32,868 nt of DNA from JBKJZO01 sp046715235. GTDB taxonomy: Bacteria > Actinomycetota > Actinomycetes > BP-191. Both the position numbers and the translations under genes were made by a program. How positions within the stretch are numbered: the first letter of the stretch is position 1; each line of letters begins with the position of its first letter. The stretch lies in the NCBI GenBank assembly GCA_046715235.1, contig JBKJZO010000198.1, positions 1-32,868 of the forward strand. The letters are read 5' to 3'. Under the pieces are notes generated by a model. The model was not told the DNA's origin. It did no database searches and saw only the letters and a list, made by a program, of their open reading frames with translations. Positions 24,239 to 32,417 of the stretch are shown piece by piece.

Positions 24239-25339
24239 GTGGCCGAGGTCGAGATCGGCAAGGGCCGCACGGCCCGCCGGGCATACGACTTCGACCAGAT
24301 CGCGATCGTGCCGAGCCGCCGCACGCGCGACCCCGAGGACGTGTCGATCACCTGGGAGTTCGACGCGTGGCGCTTCGAGCTGCCGCTCGTTGCCAGCCCG
24401 ACCGACAGCGTGGTCTCGCCGGAGTCGGCAGCTCTGATCGGACGCCTCGGCGGTCTCGCGGTCTTCAACGCCGAGGGACTGTGGGCGCGGTACGACGACC
24501 CGGCCGCGGTGCTCGCTGAGATCGCCGCGCTGCCCGACGAGCAGGCGACCAAGCGCATGCAGCTGATCTACGCCGAACCGGTGCGTGAAGAGCTCATCGC
24601 GAAGTCCATCTCGCAGATCAAGGCGTCGGGCGTCGTCACGGCTGCTTCCCTTACGCCGCAGCGCACTCAGCGCTACTACAAGACGGTGCTCGACGCGGGC
24701 GTCGACATCCTCGTCATCCACGGCACGGTCGTGTCGGCCGAGCACGTCGCCGCGCGCGGTGAGCCCATCAACCTCAAGACGTTCATCGCCGACCTCGACG
24801 TGCCGGTCATTGTCGGTGGCTGCGCCAACTACATGGCCGCGCTGCACCTGATGCGCACCGGCGCGGCCGGCGTACTCGTCGGTGGCGGCAGCGGTCACAT
24901 GCAGGCGACGGGCGTCGGCGTACCGACTGCGACTGCTGTTGCCGACGCCGCGGCTGCGCGCCGCGACTACCTCGACGAGTCGGGCGGGCGTTACGTGCAC
25001 GTCATCGCCGACGGCGGCATGCGTACGGCGGGCGACGTCGCCAAGGCGATCGCCTGCGGCGCCGACTCCGTCGTACTCGGGTCTGCGCTGGCGCGCGCGG
25101 CCGAGGCGCCGGGTGGCGGAAAGCACTGGGGCATGGCGACGTTTCACCCCGAGCTGCCGCGTGGCTCGCGGCGCGACGTCGGCGTACTCGGTTCCCTCGA
25201 GCAGGTGTTGGTCGGGCCCGCGACGCAGGGTGACGGCGCGACCAACATCTTCGGTGGCCTGCGCCGCGCGATGGGCAGCTGCGGTTACTCGACCTTGAAG
25301 GAGTTCCAAAAGGTCGAGCTCATGGTGACCAGCGACTAG
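24239..25339 (+). CDS. guaB3: GuaB3 family IMP dehydrogenase/GMP reductase-related protein
   Basis: This 366-residue TIM-barrel protein of the GuaB3 family lacks CBS domains. Family segments are RRAYDFDQIAIVPSRRTRDP at the N-terminus and HVIADGGMRTAGDVAKAIA at the phosphate site. At the position of the IMPDH catalytic Cys loop it reads VGGGSGHMQATGVGVP, with His220 and no cysteine, so standard IMPDH chemistry is unlikely. Cyanobacterial GuaB3 proteins have been described as GMP reductases; the actinobacterial branch is less clear. The GTG start follows the guaB stop by 1 nt, so the two are co-translated. Confidence 0.93.
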   Translation: MAEVEIGKGRTARRAYDFDQIAIVPSRRTRDPEDVSITWEFDAWRFELPLVASPTDSVVSPESAALIGRLGGLAVFNAEGLWARYDDPAAVLAEIAALPDEQATKRMQLIYAEPVREELIAKSISQIKASGVVTAASLTPQRTQRYYKTVLDAGVDILVIHGTVVSAEHVAARGEPINLKTFIADLDVPVIVGGCANYMAALHLMRTGAAGVLVGGGSGHMQATGVGVPTATAVADAAAARRDYLDESGGRYVHVIADGGMRTAGDVAKAIACGADSVVLGSALARAAEAPGGGKHWGMATFHPELPRGSRRDVGVLGSLEQVLVGPATQGDGATNIFGGLRRAMGSCGYSTLKEFQKVELMVTSD

Positions 25340-25345
25340 CGCTCG

Positions 25346-26209
25346 TCACCAGTCGAGCGGCGGCGAACCGGGCGGCGGTACGAGCGGGATGTCACCGTCC
25401 TGGCCGAACTGAACGGTCGCGTATCCGCGCACGTGCCAGGTGCCGGTGCTGGGCCGGAAGAACGCGATGTCGGCACGCCCGTTGCCGTCGTAGTCCTGCG
25501 GAACCGGGATGTCTCCGTTGGCTCCGAACTGGATGAACGGCTTTCCAGCCCGGTACCACACCCCGGTCGACGGCCGGAAGACTGCAATGTCGGCTTTCCC
25601 GTCGCCGTCGTAGTCCGCGGGTGCCGGTACGTCGCCTTGTCGGCCGAGGGGCACGACAGGGAGGAGCGCCGGCCCCGACCAGGTGTTGTTCGAGGCCCAG
25701 ATGACGGGTTGCGATCGGCCGTCGCCGTCGTAGTCGGCCGGCGCCGGTATTCCATGGAGCTGCAAGAGCCCGGAGTAGACGCGCGCCTGGTTGCGGATGT
25801 ACCACCACTTGGTCGACGGACGGAACACGGCGATGTCGTCGAGCCCGTCGCCGTTGTAGTCGCTCGGCACCGGGATGTCTCCGCGTTGCCCGAACTGCAC
25901 CGTCGGACGACCGTCCTTGAACCGCCAGGTGCCATCACTCGGCCGGAACACGGCAACGTCGGACGCTCCATTGCCGTCGTAGTCGGCGGGTACAGGTATG
26001 TCGGTTGCCATGCCGAACGTGACGCGCGCGTCTCCAAGTCCGTACCAGACGCGCGTCGACGGCCGGAAGACGCGCAGCTTCTCTAGCTGTACTCCTGGCA
26101 CTGCCTGCGCCGTTGCGGCGGGTGTCGCCGAAAGCGGCGCCGACAACGCCGCGAAAAGCAGCGCGGCACTGACCGCAGCCCCCGGCCGTAGGAATCTCGA
26201 ATTCAGCAC
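25346..26209 (-). CDS. Secreted FG-GAP/VCBS-like repeat protein
   Basis: This 287-residue protein has a signal peptide (about 1-36, SATPAATAQA cleavage region) and five repeats of about 40 residues, each with AVFRPSTG-W followed by GDIPVPADYDGDG--D, plus a terminal half repeat. The D-D-G-G--D loops are typical calcium-binding sites of FG-GAP-like beta-propeller blades. The fourth unit is eroded (VIWASNNTW). A GTG at 26209 with GGGAGGG at 4 nt decides the start. Signal peptide and repeats closely resemble those of the larger protein at 27017-28972. It ends 6 bp from the convergent guaB3 gene. Probable surface or extracellular location; partner unknown. Confidence 0.85.
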   Translation of the reverse strand: MLNSRFLRPGAAVSAALLFAALSAPLSATPAATAQAVPGVQLEKLRVFRPSTRVWYGLGDARVTFGMATDIPVPADYDGNGASDVAVFRPSDGTWRFKDGRPTVQFGQRGDIPVPSDYNGDGLDDIAVFRPSTKWWYIRNQARVYSGLLQLHGIPAPADYDGDGRSQPVIWASNNTWSGPALLPVVPLGRQGDVPAPADYDGDGKADIAVFRPSTGVWYRAGKPFIQFGANGDIPVPQDYDGNGRADIAFFRPSTGTWHVRGYATVQFGQDGDIPLVPPPGSPPLDW

Positions 26210-26224
26210 GGTGCCCTCCCATGC

Positions 26225-26239
26225 CGCTCGCGCAGCCCC
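26225..26239. repeat. 15-bp leader repeat, copy 1 (upstream of FG-GAP gene)
   Basis: cgctcgcgcagcccc is found here and identically at 28986-29000. Both copies lie just upstream of the start codons of the two related secreted-protein genes, followed further upstream by a similar gttgcgatt. The duplication therefore included the 5' leader. Confidence 0.8.
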
Positions 26240-26312
26240 GTTGCGATTGCGACGGATGTGGAGACCTTCAGGCCCCTGCCGGTTAGACCTGTGCGGCCCG
26301 CCATTGGTTCCA

Positions 26313-26350
26313 CTCGCAGCTGATGCGAGTTCTCGAGCGCGAGCGCTCGA
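26313..26350 (-). terminator. Tandem hairpins after the dihydrofolate-reductase-fold gene
   Basis: tcgagcg (26333-26339) pairs with cgctcga (26344-26350) around cgag. A second stem, ctcgca (26313-26318) with tgcgag (26324-26329), follows. On the minus strand they begin 13 nt after the stop at 26363, so they are a likely terminator without a T-tract. Confidence 0.5.
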
Positions 26351-26362
26351 CGCGACGGTGGG

Positions 26363-26965
26363 TCAGAACGAGCCGTACTCCGGCTTGCCTGCCGGCTCGT
26401 AGACGTGGACGACGGCGCCTGTGCTCGTTGTCTTGGCTTCGACGAGTTTGAGCGCCGCCTCGGCGCCCTCGGCGAACAGGCGCTTGCCTTTGCCGACGAC
26501 GACGGGGAAGACCATGAGCCGGTACTCGTCGATCAGGTCGTGTGCCATCAACGCCTGCGCGAGATTTCCGCTGCCATGGACTTGCAGCTCCCCGCCTGGC
26601 TGAGACTTCAGGTTGCCCACCTCGACTGCGAGGTCGCCGTTGATGATCGTGGTGTTGTGCCAGTCCGCTGTCGTCAGCGTCCTCGACGCGACGTACGTCG
26701 GCAGGTCGTTGAGCTTGTTGGCCACCGGATCGCCGGGCTCGTTGTGGTTCGGCCAGTAGCCGGCGAAGATCTCGTAGGTCTTGCGGCCGAGCAGGAATGC
26801 GTCCGCCGCGCTGAACCACTCGGTCACGTAGCGCCCGAAGTCCTCGTCGCTGTACGGCACCGACCAGCCGCCGCGGTCGAACCCACCGCTGGTGTCCTCA
26901 TCCGGCCCACCGGGGCCCTGCATGACCCCGTCCATGGACAAGAAGGTCGTCATAGTCAGTCTCAC
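26363..26965 (-). CDS. Dihydrofolate reductase-fold (RibD C-terminal domain) family protein
   Basis: This 200-residue protein resembles the RibD C-terminal/YwjB-type reductase family: MTTFLSMDGVMQGPG at the N-terminus, the central FLLGRKTYEIFAGYWP motif, GELQVHGSGNLAQALM (nucleotide-binding turn) and DEYRLMVFPVVVGKGKRLF near the C-terminus. Members bind NADPH, but most have no known substrate, so it should not be read as a folate enzyme or as riboflavin biosynthesis. The GTG at 26965 has GGGAGGAG about 6 nt upstream; the internal ATG at 26953 is an alternative. It lies between two related secreted-protein genes and has no visible functional link to them. Confidence 0.88.
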   Translation of the reverse strand: MRLTMTTFLSMDGVMQGPGGPDEDTSGGFDRGGWSVPYSDEDFGRYVTEWFSAADAFLLGRKTYEIFAGYWPNHNEPGDPVANKLNDLPTYVASRTLTTADWHNTTIINGDLAVEVGNLKSQPGGELQVHGSGNLAQALMAHDLIDEYRLMVFPVVVGKGKRLFAEGAEAALKLVEAKTTSTGAVVHVYEPAGKPEYGSF

Positions 26966-27016
26966 CCTGCACTCCTCCCGTGGGTGCGCGTGAACGTCCG
27001 CGCGACTACCTCATCC

Positions 27017-28972
27017 TCATCTCCGGAACGACATTGCGGAAGCGGGTGGCGCGAGCGGTGCCCAGCCTCTTCCCCCGAGGCGGAGCGCGGGTCCGCCCCG
27101 GACGAACCACGTGCCGTTCGCGGGGCGGTACATGGCGAACTCGGTTTTGCCGTCGACGTTGTAGTCCCCAGCGACCGGCACGTCGCCGGGCCGCCCGAAG
27201 CGGATGCCCGCCGTCGTACCTGAGTGGAATGTCGCGGTGCTCGGCCGGTAGACCGCGGCGTCGAACACGCCGTCGCCGTTGTAGTCACCCGGCACGGGAA
27301 CGTCGCCTCGCTGGCCGTTCCTGCGCGTCGTCCGGGCCGTGGGGAAACCGATGTACCAGACGCCGTTCCGCGGTCGAAAGACCGCGATCTCGGTGCGGCC
27401 GTCGCCGTCGTAGTCGGCCGGCACCGGGACGTCGCCCGTCGCCCCAAGGCGCACGCTTGCAGCGCCGCGGATGTACCACGTGTTCGTTGTCGGCCGGTAC
27501 AAGGCCATTTCGTCCTTGCCGTCGCCGTTGTAGTCGCCCGGGAAGGGGATGTCGCCCCTCTGGCCGAACAGCACTGCTGCTCGCCCGCGCACGAACCACT
27601 GCCCGGTTGATGGACGGAAGACAGCCAAGTCGACTGACCCGTTGCCGTCGTAGTCAGCGGCGGCCGCGCGGTCGCCCGGGCGCCCGAACGCAATCGGTTG
27701 CGTGCCTGGCAGCAGCCAATGCCCGGTCGACGGCCGGAACACTCGGATGTCATTCCTCGTCACGCGCGCGGAGGCGGCGGCGCCCGTACCCGCAGTGGTC
27801 TCCGCGGCCACTGACACCACGAACGGTCGCGAAGCGTTGATGCGTCTGAGGCGGTAGCCGCGCAGGATCGGGCTCAGCCGGACGCGGAAATTGCCAGGCT
27901 GGGCCGTCACGACGTACGCGATGACGCCGTTCATGCCCGGGTGCGCCGGGGGCCGCCAGGTGACGAGGGGCGAGCGACCCGACGCATCTACCGATACTCG
28001 TTGCGGTGCGGAGGGCATCACGGCGCTCGAAACAGCGATGGCGTGGTTAGCACCGGCGGCGATGTCGCTGACCCCCATCAGACCCATTGGCGCGCCAGGC
28101 TGGCGGCCACGCGACGCTCCCCAGGAAACGAGTGTGCCGTCGGCCTTCAAGGCGAAGCTTTGATCCCCACCGGCGGCGATGGCGGTGACATCGCGCAGAG
28201 CTCTGGGAGGCGTGGACTGGCCGTACGTGTTGCTGCCCCACCCCACAACGGTCCCGTCGAGCTTCAACGCCAGGCTGTGCCTACTCCCAGCGGCAACGGT
28301 CTTTACGCCCCTGAGTCCGGCGGGTGGGAATGCGGCCGGACTGTCGCCACCGACCTCGCCACCGGACGCGACGACCGTCCCGCTCGCGGTCACTGCGAGG
28401 CCGTGGTAGTCGCCCATCGCAATCGCCGTAGCTCCGCTGAGTCCTATGGCAAACGCGTCCTGGCCATAGTCAGTGAAGCCCCAGGTGACGACTGTTCCGT
28501 CGTTCTTGAGCGCGGCGCCCATGTGTTTGCCGGCAGTGATCGCTTTGACGTCGGAAAGGACGCCGGGCCAGTGGTTCTCGTAGTAGCCGCCCCAGCCGAT
28601 GACCGTGCCACTCGCCAAGAGCGCGAGGCTGGACTCTCCGCCGGCAGCGATGTCGACCGCATTGACGACGGCCGGTGGGACAGGGTTGCGCCACGAGTAG
28701 CCAGAGTTCGTGTAGCTGTCGATCTGCACCACGCTGCCGTCGGCCCGCAAGGCCAGACTGTGCGACGCACCCGCGGCGACTGCTGTCACAGCGGACAAGT
28801 CGGCCGGTACGTCGGTCTGTCCCGAGTCGTTCAAGCCCCAGGCAACAGCTCGGCCAGAGGGAGGGGTCTGTGCTGTCGCGGCGGGCGTTGCCGATAGCGG
28901 AACCGACAACGCCGCCACGAACAGCGCGGCACCAACCGCACCCCCCGGTCGTAGGACCTTGAGACCCAACAT
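27017..28972 (-). CDS. Secreted RCC1-like / fibronectin III / FG-GAP-like repeat protein
   Basis: This 651-residue protein has a signal peptide (about 1-36), about seven RCC1-like repeats (about 38-330; each with a VVGWG-type strand and an AAGxxHSLAL segment), a fibronectin-type-III-like domain (about 333-425, beginning PSAPQRVSVD) and five GD-PVPADYDGDG repeats plus a terminal half repeat (about 430-651). RCC1 and FG-GAP-like units both form beta-propellers, so the protein is likely two propellers joined by an FnIII linker. The ATG at 28972 has GGGGGAG 3 nt upstream and begins right at the signal peptide; an upstream extension to 29227 lacks coding character. Probably extracellular. Function unknown. 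Confidence 0.85.
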   Translation of the reverse strand: MLGLKVLRPGGAVGAALFVAALSVPLSATPAATAQTPPSGRAVAWGLNDSGQTDVPADLSAVTAVAAGASHSLALRADGSVVQIDSYTNSGYSWRNPVPPAVVNAVDIAAGGESSLALLASGTVIGWGGYYENHWPGVLSDVKAITAGKHMGAALKNDGTVVTWGFTDYGQDAFAIGLSGATAIAMGDYHGLAVTASGTVVASGGEVGGDSPAAFPPAGLRGVKTVAAGSRHSLALKLDGTVVGWGSNTYGQSTPPRALRDVTAIAAGGDQSFALKADGTLVSWGASRGRQPGAPMGLMGVSDIAAGANHAIAVSSAVMPSAPQRVSVDASGRSPLVTWRPPAHPGMNGVIAYVVTAQPGNFRVRLSPILRGYRLRRINASRPFVVSVAAETTAGTGAAASARVTRNDIRVFRPSTGHWLLPGTQPIAFGRPGDRAAAADYDGNGSVDLAVFRPSTGQWFVRGRAAVLFGQRGDIPFPGDYNGDGKDEMALYRPTTNTWYIRGAASVRLGATGDVPVPADYDGDGRTEIAVFRPRNGVWYIGFPTARTTRRNGQRGDVPVPGDYNGDGVFDAAVYRPSTATFHSGTTAGIRFGRPGDVPVAGDYNVDGKTEFAMYRPANGTWFVRGGPALRLGGRGWAPLAPPASAMSFRR

Positions 28973-28985
28973 CCGCTCCCCCTGT

Positions 28986-29000
28986 CGCTCGCGCAGCCCC
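28986..29000. repeat. 15-bp leader repeat, copy 2 (upstream of RCC1/FG-GAP gene)
   Basis: This is an identical copy of 26225-26239 in the 5' leader of the paralogous gene, 13 nt before its start codon on the minus strand. Confidence 0.8.
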
Positions 29001-29017
29001 GGAGCGGTTGCGATTCG

Positions 29018-29046
29018 GTTATCAGATCGGTTGATCCTGCCTGCAA
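29018..29046 (-). promoter_or_regulatory. Possible promoter of the RCC1/FG-GAP gene
   Basis: On the minus strand TTGCAG (29046-29041) and GATAAC (29023-29018) are 17 nt apart and lie about 45 nt upstream of the ATG at 28972. The -35 match is weak and the -10 fair. Confidence 0.35.
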
Positions 29047-29130
29047 GAGCCCTTGAAGGGTCTGCGTGGTTCCACGCGGCGCGAGGATGCCCTGATATTG
29101 GTTCGTATGCGTAGCTGGCAGGATGGCGCC

Positions 29131-30261
29131 ATGAGCGATGCGCGCGACGTTCTCGCGGACCTGCGGCAACACGAAACAGAGGGCGTGCGCGTGCCGCGCT
29201 CGTACGCGACCGCTGCGGCGTACTCATGGCGTTTTCTCGTCATCGCGCTGGCGGTCGCCGTCGTCCTCTACTTCATGGTGGCGCTGAGGATCGTCGTACT
29301 GCCCCTGATCTTCGGGGTGCTGCTCTCGTCAGTGCTCGTGCGCCCGCTGAGGGTGTTACGGCGGCGGGGTCTCAAGCCCGGCTTGGCAAGCGCCCTCGTG
29401 CTGCTGCTCACCATCGCCTCTTTCGTCGGCGTCATCACGCTGGTCAGCCGCAGCGTCGCGGGTGAGCTCACGGAGCTCTCGACCAACATCGACAAGGGCA
29501 TCCGCGAGATCCAGGACTGGCTCGTCACCGGCCCACTCGAGCTGTCCCGTGACCAGGTGGAGGGATTCGCCGATCAAGCGCGATCAGGTGCGTCGACCAA
29601 CCGCGACCGGATCATCTCCGGCGTGGTCACCGGCGTGCATGTCGCGGCTGAGATCGCTGCCGGGTTCTTGCTGTCGATGTTTGTCTTGTTCTTCTTCCTC
29701 AAGGATGGTGACCGCCTCTGGGCCGCGGTCGTCAAGCTGTTCCCGCCCGAACGCCAGGCGGTCGTCGACGACGCCGGGCGGCGCTCGTTCGTCACCGTCG
29801 GTGCCTACCTGCGCGGCGTGTCCATCACCGCGCTCGTCGACGCGGTTCTGATCGCCATCGCTCTGGCGATCGTCGGCGTACCGCTGGTGATTCCGCTCGC
29901 CGCGTTGACCTTCTTCGGCGCGTTCATCCCGCTTGTCGGCGCGACGCTGGCCGGCGCGGTGGCCGCACTCGTGGCGCTCGTCGCCGTGGGGCCTACAGCC
30001 GCCCTGATCGTCGTGGTCGCCATCATCGCGATCCAGCAGATCGAGGGTCACGTGCTTGCGCCGCTCGTGCTCGGCCGCGCGGTGCAGTTGCACCCGCTCG
30101 CGATTGCCCTCTCACTCGCCGCCGGCGCGGTGATCGGCGGCGTGCTTGGCACGCTGCTGTCCGTGCCGGTGACGGCGGTCGTGGCGACGGTCGTACGGAC
30201 TTTCCGAGAACACGCGGTCCATCCGCCGTTCGACGACGACGTCCATGTCGGGAGTGCCTGA
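29131..30261 (+). CDS. AI-2E family transporter (permease)
   Basis: This 376-residue membrane protein of the AI-2E/PerM family has two N-terminal helices (about 30-75), a third near residue 90, a cytoplasmic/extracellular central region (about 110-180), and a cluster of helices from about 185 to the C-terminus including FLLSMFVLFFFLKDGDRLW. FFGAFIPLVGATLAG and IQQIEGHVLAPLVLGRAVQLHP are the family's signature segments. Members have been linked to small-molecule export or Na+/H+ antiport, so the substrate is open. The ATG at 29131 is preferred; ATG 29107 is possible. The ribosome-binding site is weak. It is divergent from the RCC1-like gene, with 158 nt between. Confidence 0.9.
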   Translation: MSDARDVLADLRQHETEGVRVPRSYATAAAYSWRFLVIALAVAVVLYFMVALRIVVLPLIFGVLLSSVLVRPLRVLRRRGLKPGLASALVLLLTIASFVGVITLVSRSVAGELTELSTNIDKGIREIQDWLVTGPLELSRDQVEGFADQARSGASTNRDRIISGVVTGVHVAAEIAAGFLLSMFVLFFFLKDGDRLWAAVVKLFPPERQAVVDDAGRRSFVTVGAYLRGVSITALVDAVLIAIALAIVGVPLVIPLAALTFFGAFIPLVGATLAGAVAALVALVAVGPTAALIVVVAIIAIQQIEGHVLAPLVLGRAVQLHPLAIALSLAAGAVIGGVLGTLLSVPVTAVVATVVRTFREHAVHPPFDDDVHVGSA

Positions 30262-30301
30262 AGTCACTGCGGGCCCGGCCAGCGTCCGGCGTTGCTGCCG
30301 G

Positions 30302-30307
30302 TAGACT
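30302..30307 (+). promoter_or_regulatory. Putative -10 box (TAGACT) of guaA
   Basis: TAGACT fits TANNNT and lies about 44 nt before the guaA start, leaving a leader of roughly 37 nt that contains the GGAAGAGG ribosome-binding site. No clear -35 is seen. Confidence 0.35.
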
Positions 30308-30350
30308 TGCGCCCTTCCCCCCAGTGCAGCGACGGCGGAAGAGGCATTCC

Positions 30351-31919
30351 TTGAGTCAGCCCGACGTCGGTTTTGACACGGTCCTCGTCGTCGACTTCGG
30401 TGCGCAGTACGCGCAGCTGATCGCCCGGCGCGTGCGTGAATGCCACGTCTACAGCGAGATCGTGCCGTGGCACCTGCCGGCGGCCGAGATGCTCGCGAAG
30501 AAGCCGAAGGCGATCATCCTGTCCGGCGGCCCCAAGTCGGTGTACGCCGACGGTGCGCCCCGCATCGACAGCGCGATCTTCGACGCCGGCGTTCCCACCC
30601 TCGGCATCTGCTACGGCCACCAGGTGATTGCGCAGGCTCTTGGCGGCGTTGTCGAGCCAACCGGCGTCCGCGAGTACGGCGGCACTGAGCTCGCGGTGTC
30701 GACCCCGGGTTTGCTGATGGCCGGCCTGCCCGAGCTGCAGCAGGTCTGGATGAGCCACGGCGACACAGTGACCCAAGCGCCGCCGGGCTTCCGCGTCACC
30801 GCGTCGACCGACGCGACTCCGGTCGCGGTCTTCGAGGCGCCCGAGCGCGGGTTGTACGGCGTGCAGTTCCACCCCGAGGTCATGCACACGCCGCGCGGGC
30901 AGGATGTGCTGCGGCACTTCCTCTACGACGCAGCCGGCTGCCGGCCGACCTGGACCATGGTCAACATCGTCGATGAGGCCGTCGACGCAGTACGCGCGCA
31001 GGTCGGCACGGCGCGCGTGATCTGCGGGCTCTCCGGCGGAGTCGACTCCGCTGTCGCTGCCGCCTTAGTGCATAAGGCGATCGGCGACCAGCTGACCTGT
31101 GTCTTCGTCGACCACGGCCTGCTGCGCAAGGGCGAAGCCGAGCAGGTCGAGCAGGACTACGTCGCGTCGACCGGCGTCGAGTTGGTGCACGTGAAGGCAG
31201 CCGACCGGTTCGCGTCTGCTCTCGCTGGCATCACCGAGCCGGAGGAGAAGCGCAAGACGATCGGCCGCGAGTTCATCCGGGTTTTCGAGGAGGCCGCGCG
31301 CGACATCGTGGCGGCGCATCCCGGCGACGACATCGCCTTCCTGGTGCAGGGCACCCTGTATCCCGACGTCATCGAGTCGGGCTCGTCGACCGCCGCGAAG
31401 ATCAAGAGCCACCACAACGTCGGCGGCCTCCCCGACGACCTGCAGTTCAAGCTCGTCGAGCCGCTGCGCAACCTGTTCAAGGACGAGGTACGCCGGGTCG
31501 GCGAAGAGCTCGGCCTGCCGCAGGAAATCGTGTGGCGCCAGCCGTTTCCGGGCCCGGGGCTCGCGGTCCGCATCATCGGCGAGGTCACCCCCGAGCGGCT
31601 CGATCTGCTGCGCGACGCCGACGCCGTCGTACGCGAGGAGATCAAGCGCGCCGGTCTCGATCGCGAGATCTGGCAGTGCTACGCGGCGCTGCTCGCCGAC
31701 GTCCGGTCGGTCGGTGTGATGGGTGACGAGCGCACGTACGGCCATCCCGTCGTACTGCGCGCGGTCACCAGCGAGGACGCGATGACCGCCGACTGGGCGC
31801 GGTTGCCGTACGACGTGCTCGAGCGCATCTCGACCCGCATCATCAACGAGGTCGCGCAGATCAACCGAGTCGTCTATGACATCACCAGCAAGCCGCCCGG
31901 CACCATCGAGTGGGAGTGA
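30351..31919 (+). CDS. guaA: GMP synthase (glutamine-hydrolysing)
   Basis: This 522-residue enzyme aminates XMP to GMP. The N-terminal class I glutamine amidotransferase domain has the nucleophile Cys87 in GICYGHQ and the His/Glu pair in GVQFHPEV. The ATP-pyrophosphatase domain has the P-loop SGGVDSAVAAAL, and the C-terminal dimerisation domain ends with ITSKPPGTIEWE, the family terminus. The start is TTG at 30351, 6 nt after GGAAGAGG; it gives the family N-terminus LSQPDVGFDTVLVVDFGAQ. An in-frame GTG at 30324 would precede the ribosome-binding site. Together with guaB and guaB3 it completes IMP-to-GMP synthesis in this window. Confidence 0.97.
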   Translation: MSQPDVGFDTVLVVDFGAQYAQLIARRVRECHVYSEIVPWHLPAAEMLAKKPKAIILSGGPKSVYADGAPRIDSAIFDAGVPTLGICYGHQVIAQALGGVVEPTGVREYGGTELAVSTPGLLMAGLPELQQVWMSHGDTVTQAPPGFRVTASTDATPVAVFEAPERGLYGVQFHPEVMHTPRGQDVLRHFLYDAAGCRPTWTMVNIVDEAVDAVRAQVGTARVICGLSGGVDSAVAAALVHKAIGDQLTCVFVDHGLLRKGEAEQVEQDYVASTGVELVHVKAADRFASALAGITEPEEKRKTIGREFIRVFEEAARDIVAAHPGDDIAFLVQGTLYPDVIESGSSTAAKIKSHHNVGGLPDDLQFKLVEPLRNLFKDEVRRVGEELGLPQEIVWRQPFPGPGLAVRIIGEVTPERLDLLRDADAVVREEIKRAGLDREIWQCYAALLADVRSVGVMGDERTYGHPVVLRAVTSEDAMTADWARLPYDVLERISTRIINEVAQINRVVYDITSKPPGTIEWE

Positions 31920-31975
31920 CGGCAACTGCGAGTTCAGCCAGGTCACACGTTCGAACCGACCCCACTCGTTGAACT

Positions 31976-32015
31976 GTGCGGCTCACGCGCGGTCATGACA
32001 GCGCGCCAGCCGCAC
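31976..32015. terminator. Strong hairpin downstream of guaA (bidirectional)
   Basis: gtgcggct (31976-31983) pairs with agccgcac (32008-32015), and inside it cgcgc (31986-31990) pairs with gcgcg (32001-32005) around a 10-nt loop. It lies 57 nt after the guaA stop and just beyond the end of the minus-strand methyltransferase remnant, so it could terminate both. No T-tract is seen. Confidence 0.65.
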
Positions 32016-32032
32016 AATGGAGCCAGCGGCGG

Positions 32033-32300
32033 TCAGCGGCCCCGGCTCTTCAGTCGGCGCAGGGGCGACTTGAGACTTTCCGGCAGTCGGCCCGCGACGG
32101 CGTGCACGGCGTCCCCCATCGATGTACACGGGTTTCCAGTCGTGCTGCTCGACCAGAAGGAATGTGTTGCTCAGGCGCTTGCCGTCCCAGGCGCCGAACT
32201 CCACACACCATCGTGTCTCTTGATCATCAAGTCCGAGCCTGGCGATGATCTCCGCGAGGACGCCATCTTCACCATTTGTGATTCGTATTCGCCCGGTAGT
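32033..32300 (-). pseudogene. Remnant of a FkbM-type methyltransferase gene
   Basis: On the minus strand, about 32276 down to 32117 encodes NGEDGVLAEIIARLG, CVEFGAWDGKRLSNTF and VYIDG, which fit the start of the SAM-binding core of FkbM-like methyltransferases. After that the frame degenerates into Arg-rich sequence. In another frame the stretch DAVHAVAGRLPESLK followed by SPLRRLKSRGR reaches a TGA at 32035-32033 and looks like a genuine C-terminus. Upstream, yet another frame reads LLDYRANTNHKW before a stop. The pattern is a gene with an internal deletion and frameshifts. A full family member would be well over 200 residues. Limits are approximate. The region 31920-32417 holds nothing else except the hairpin. 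Confidence 0.6.
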
Positions 32301-32417
32301 CCAGCAGACCCACGATTGCTCCTCCGAGGAACTCCAACAACGGGATGAGGTCGCAAGGCCCCCGTCCATCTGCGCCGCGCGGCGTAGCAGCCCGTGTAGT
32401 CGCGGACGGGCACGCAA

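Noticed and set aside
27120..27740. Regularly spaced DNA similarity resembling a CRISPR-like array
   Set aside because: The repeats are in frame, imperfect and encode DYDGDG-type protein repeats, so they are coding repeats.
31940..31970. gttcgaac downstream of guaA as the T-loop of a tRNA or an att site
   Set aside because: The flanking bases do not form a 5-bp T stem and no other tRNA arm is found; it is an 8-bp palindrome only.
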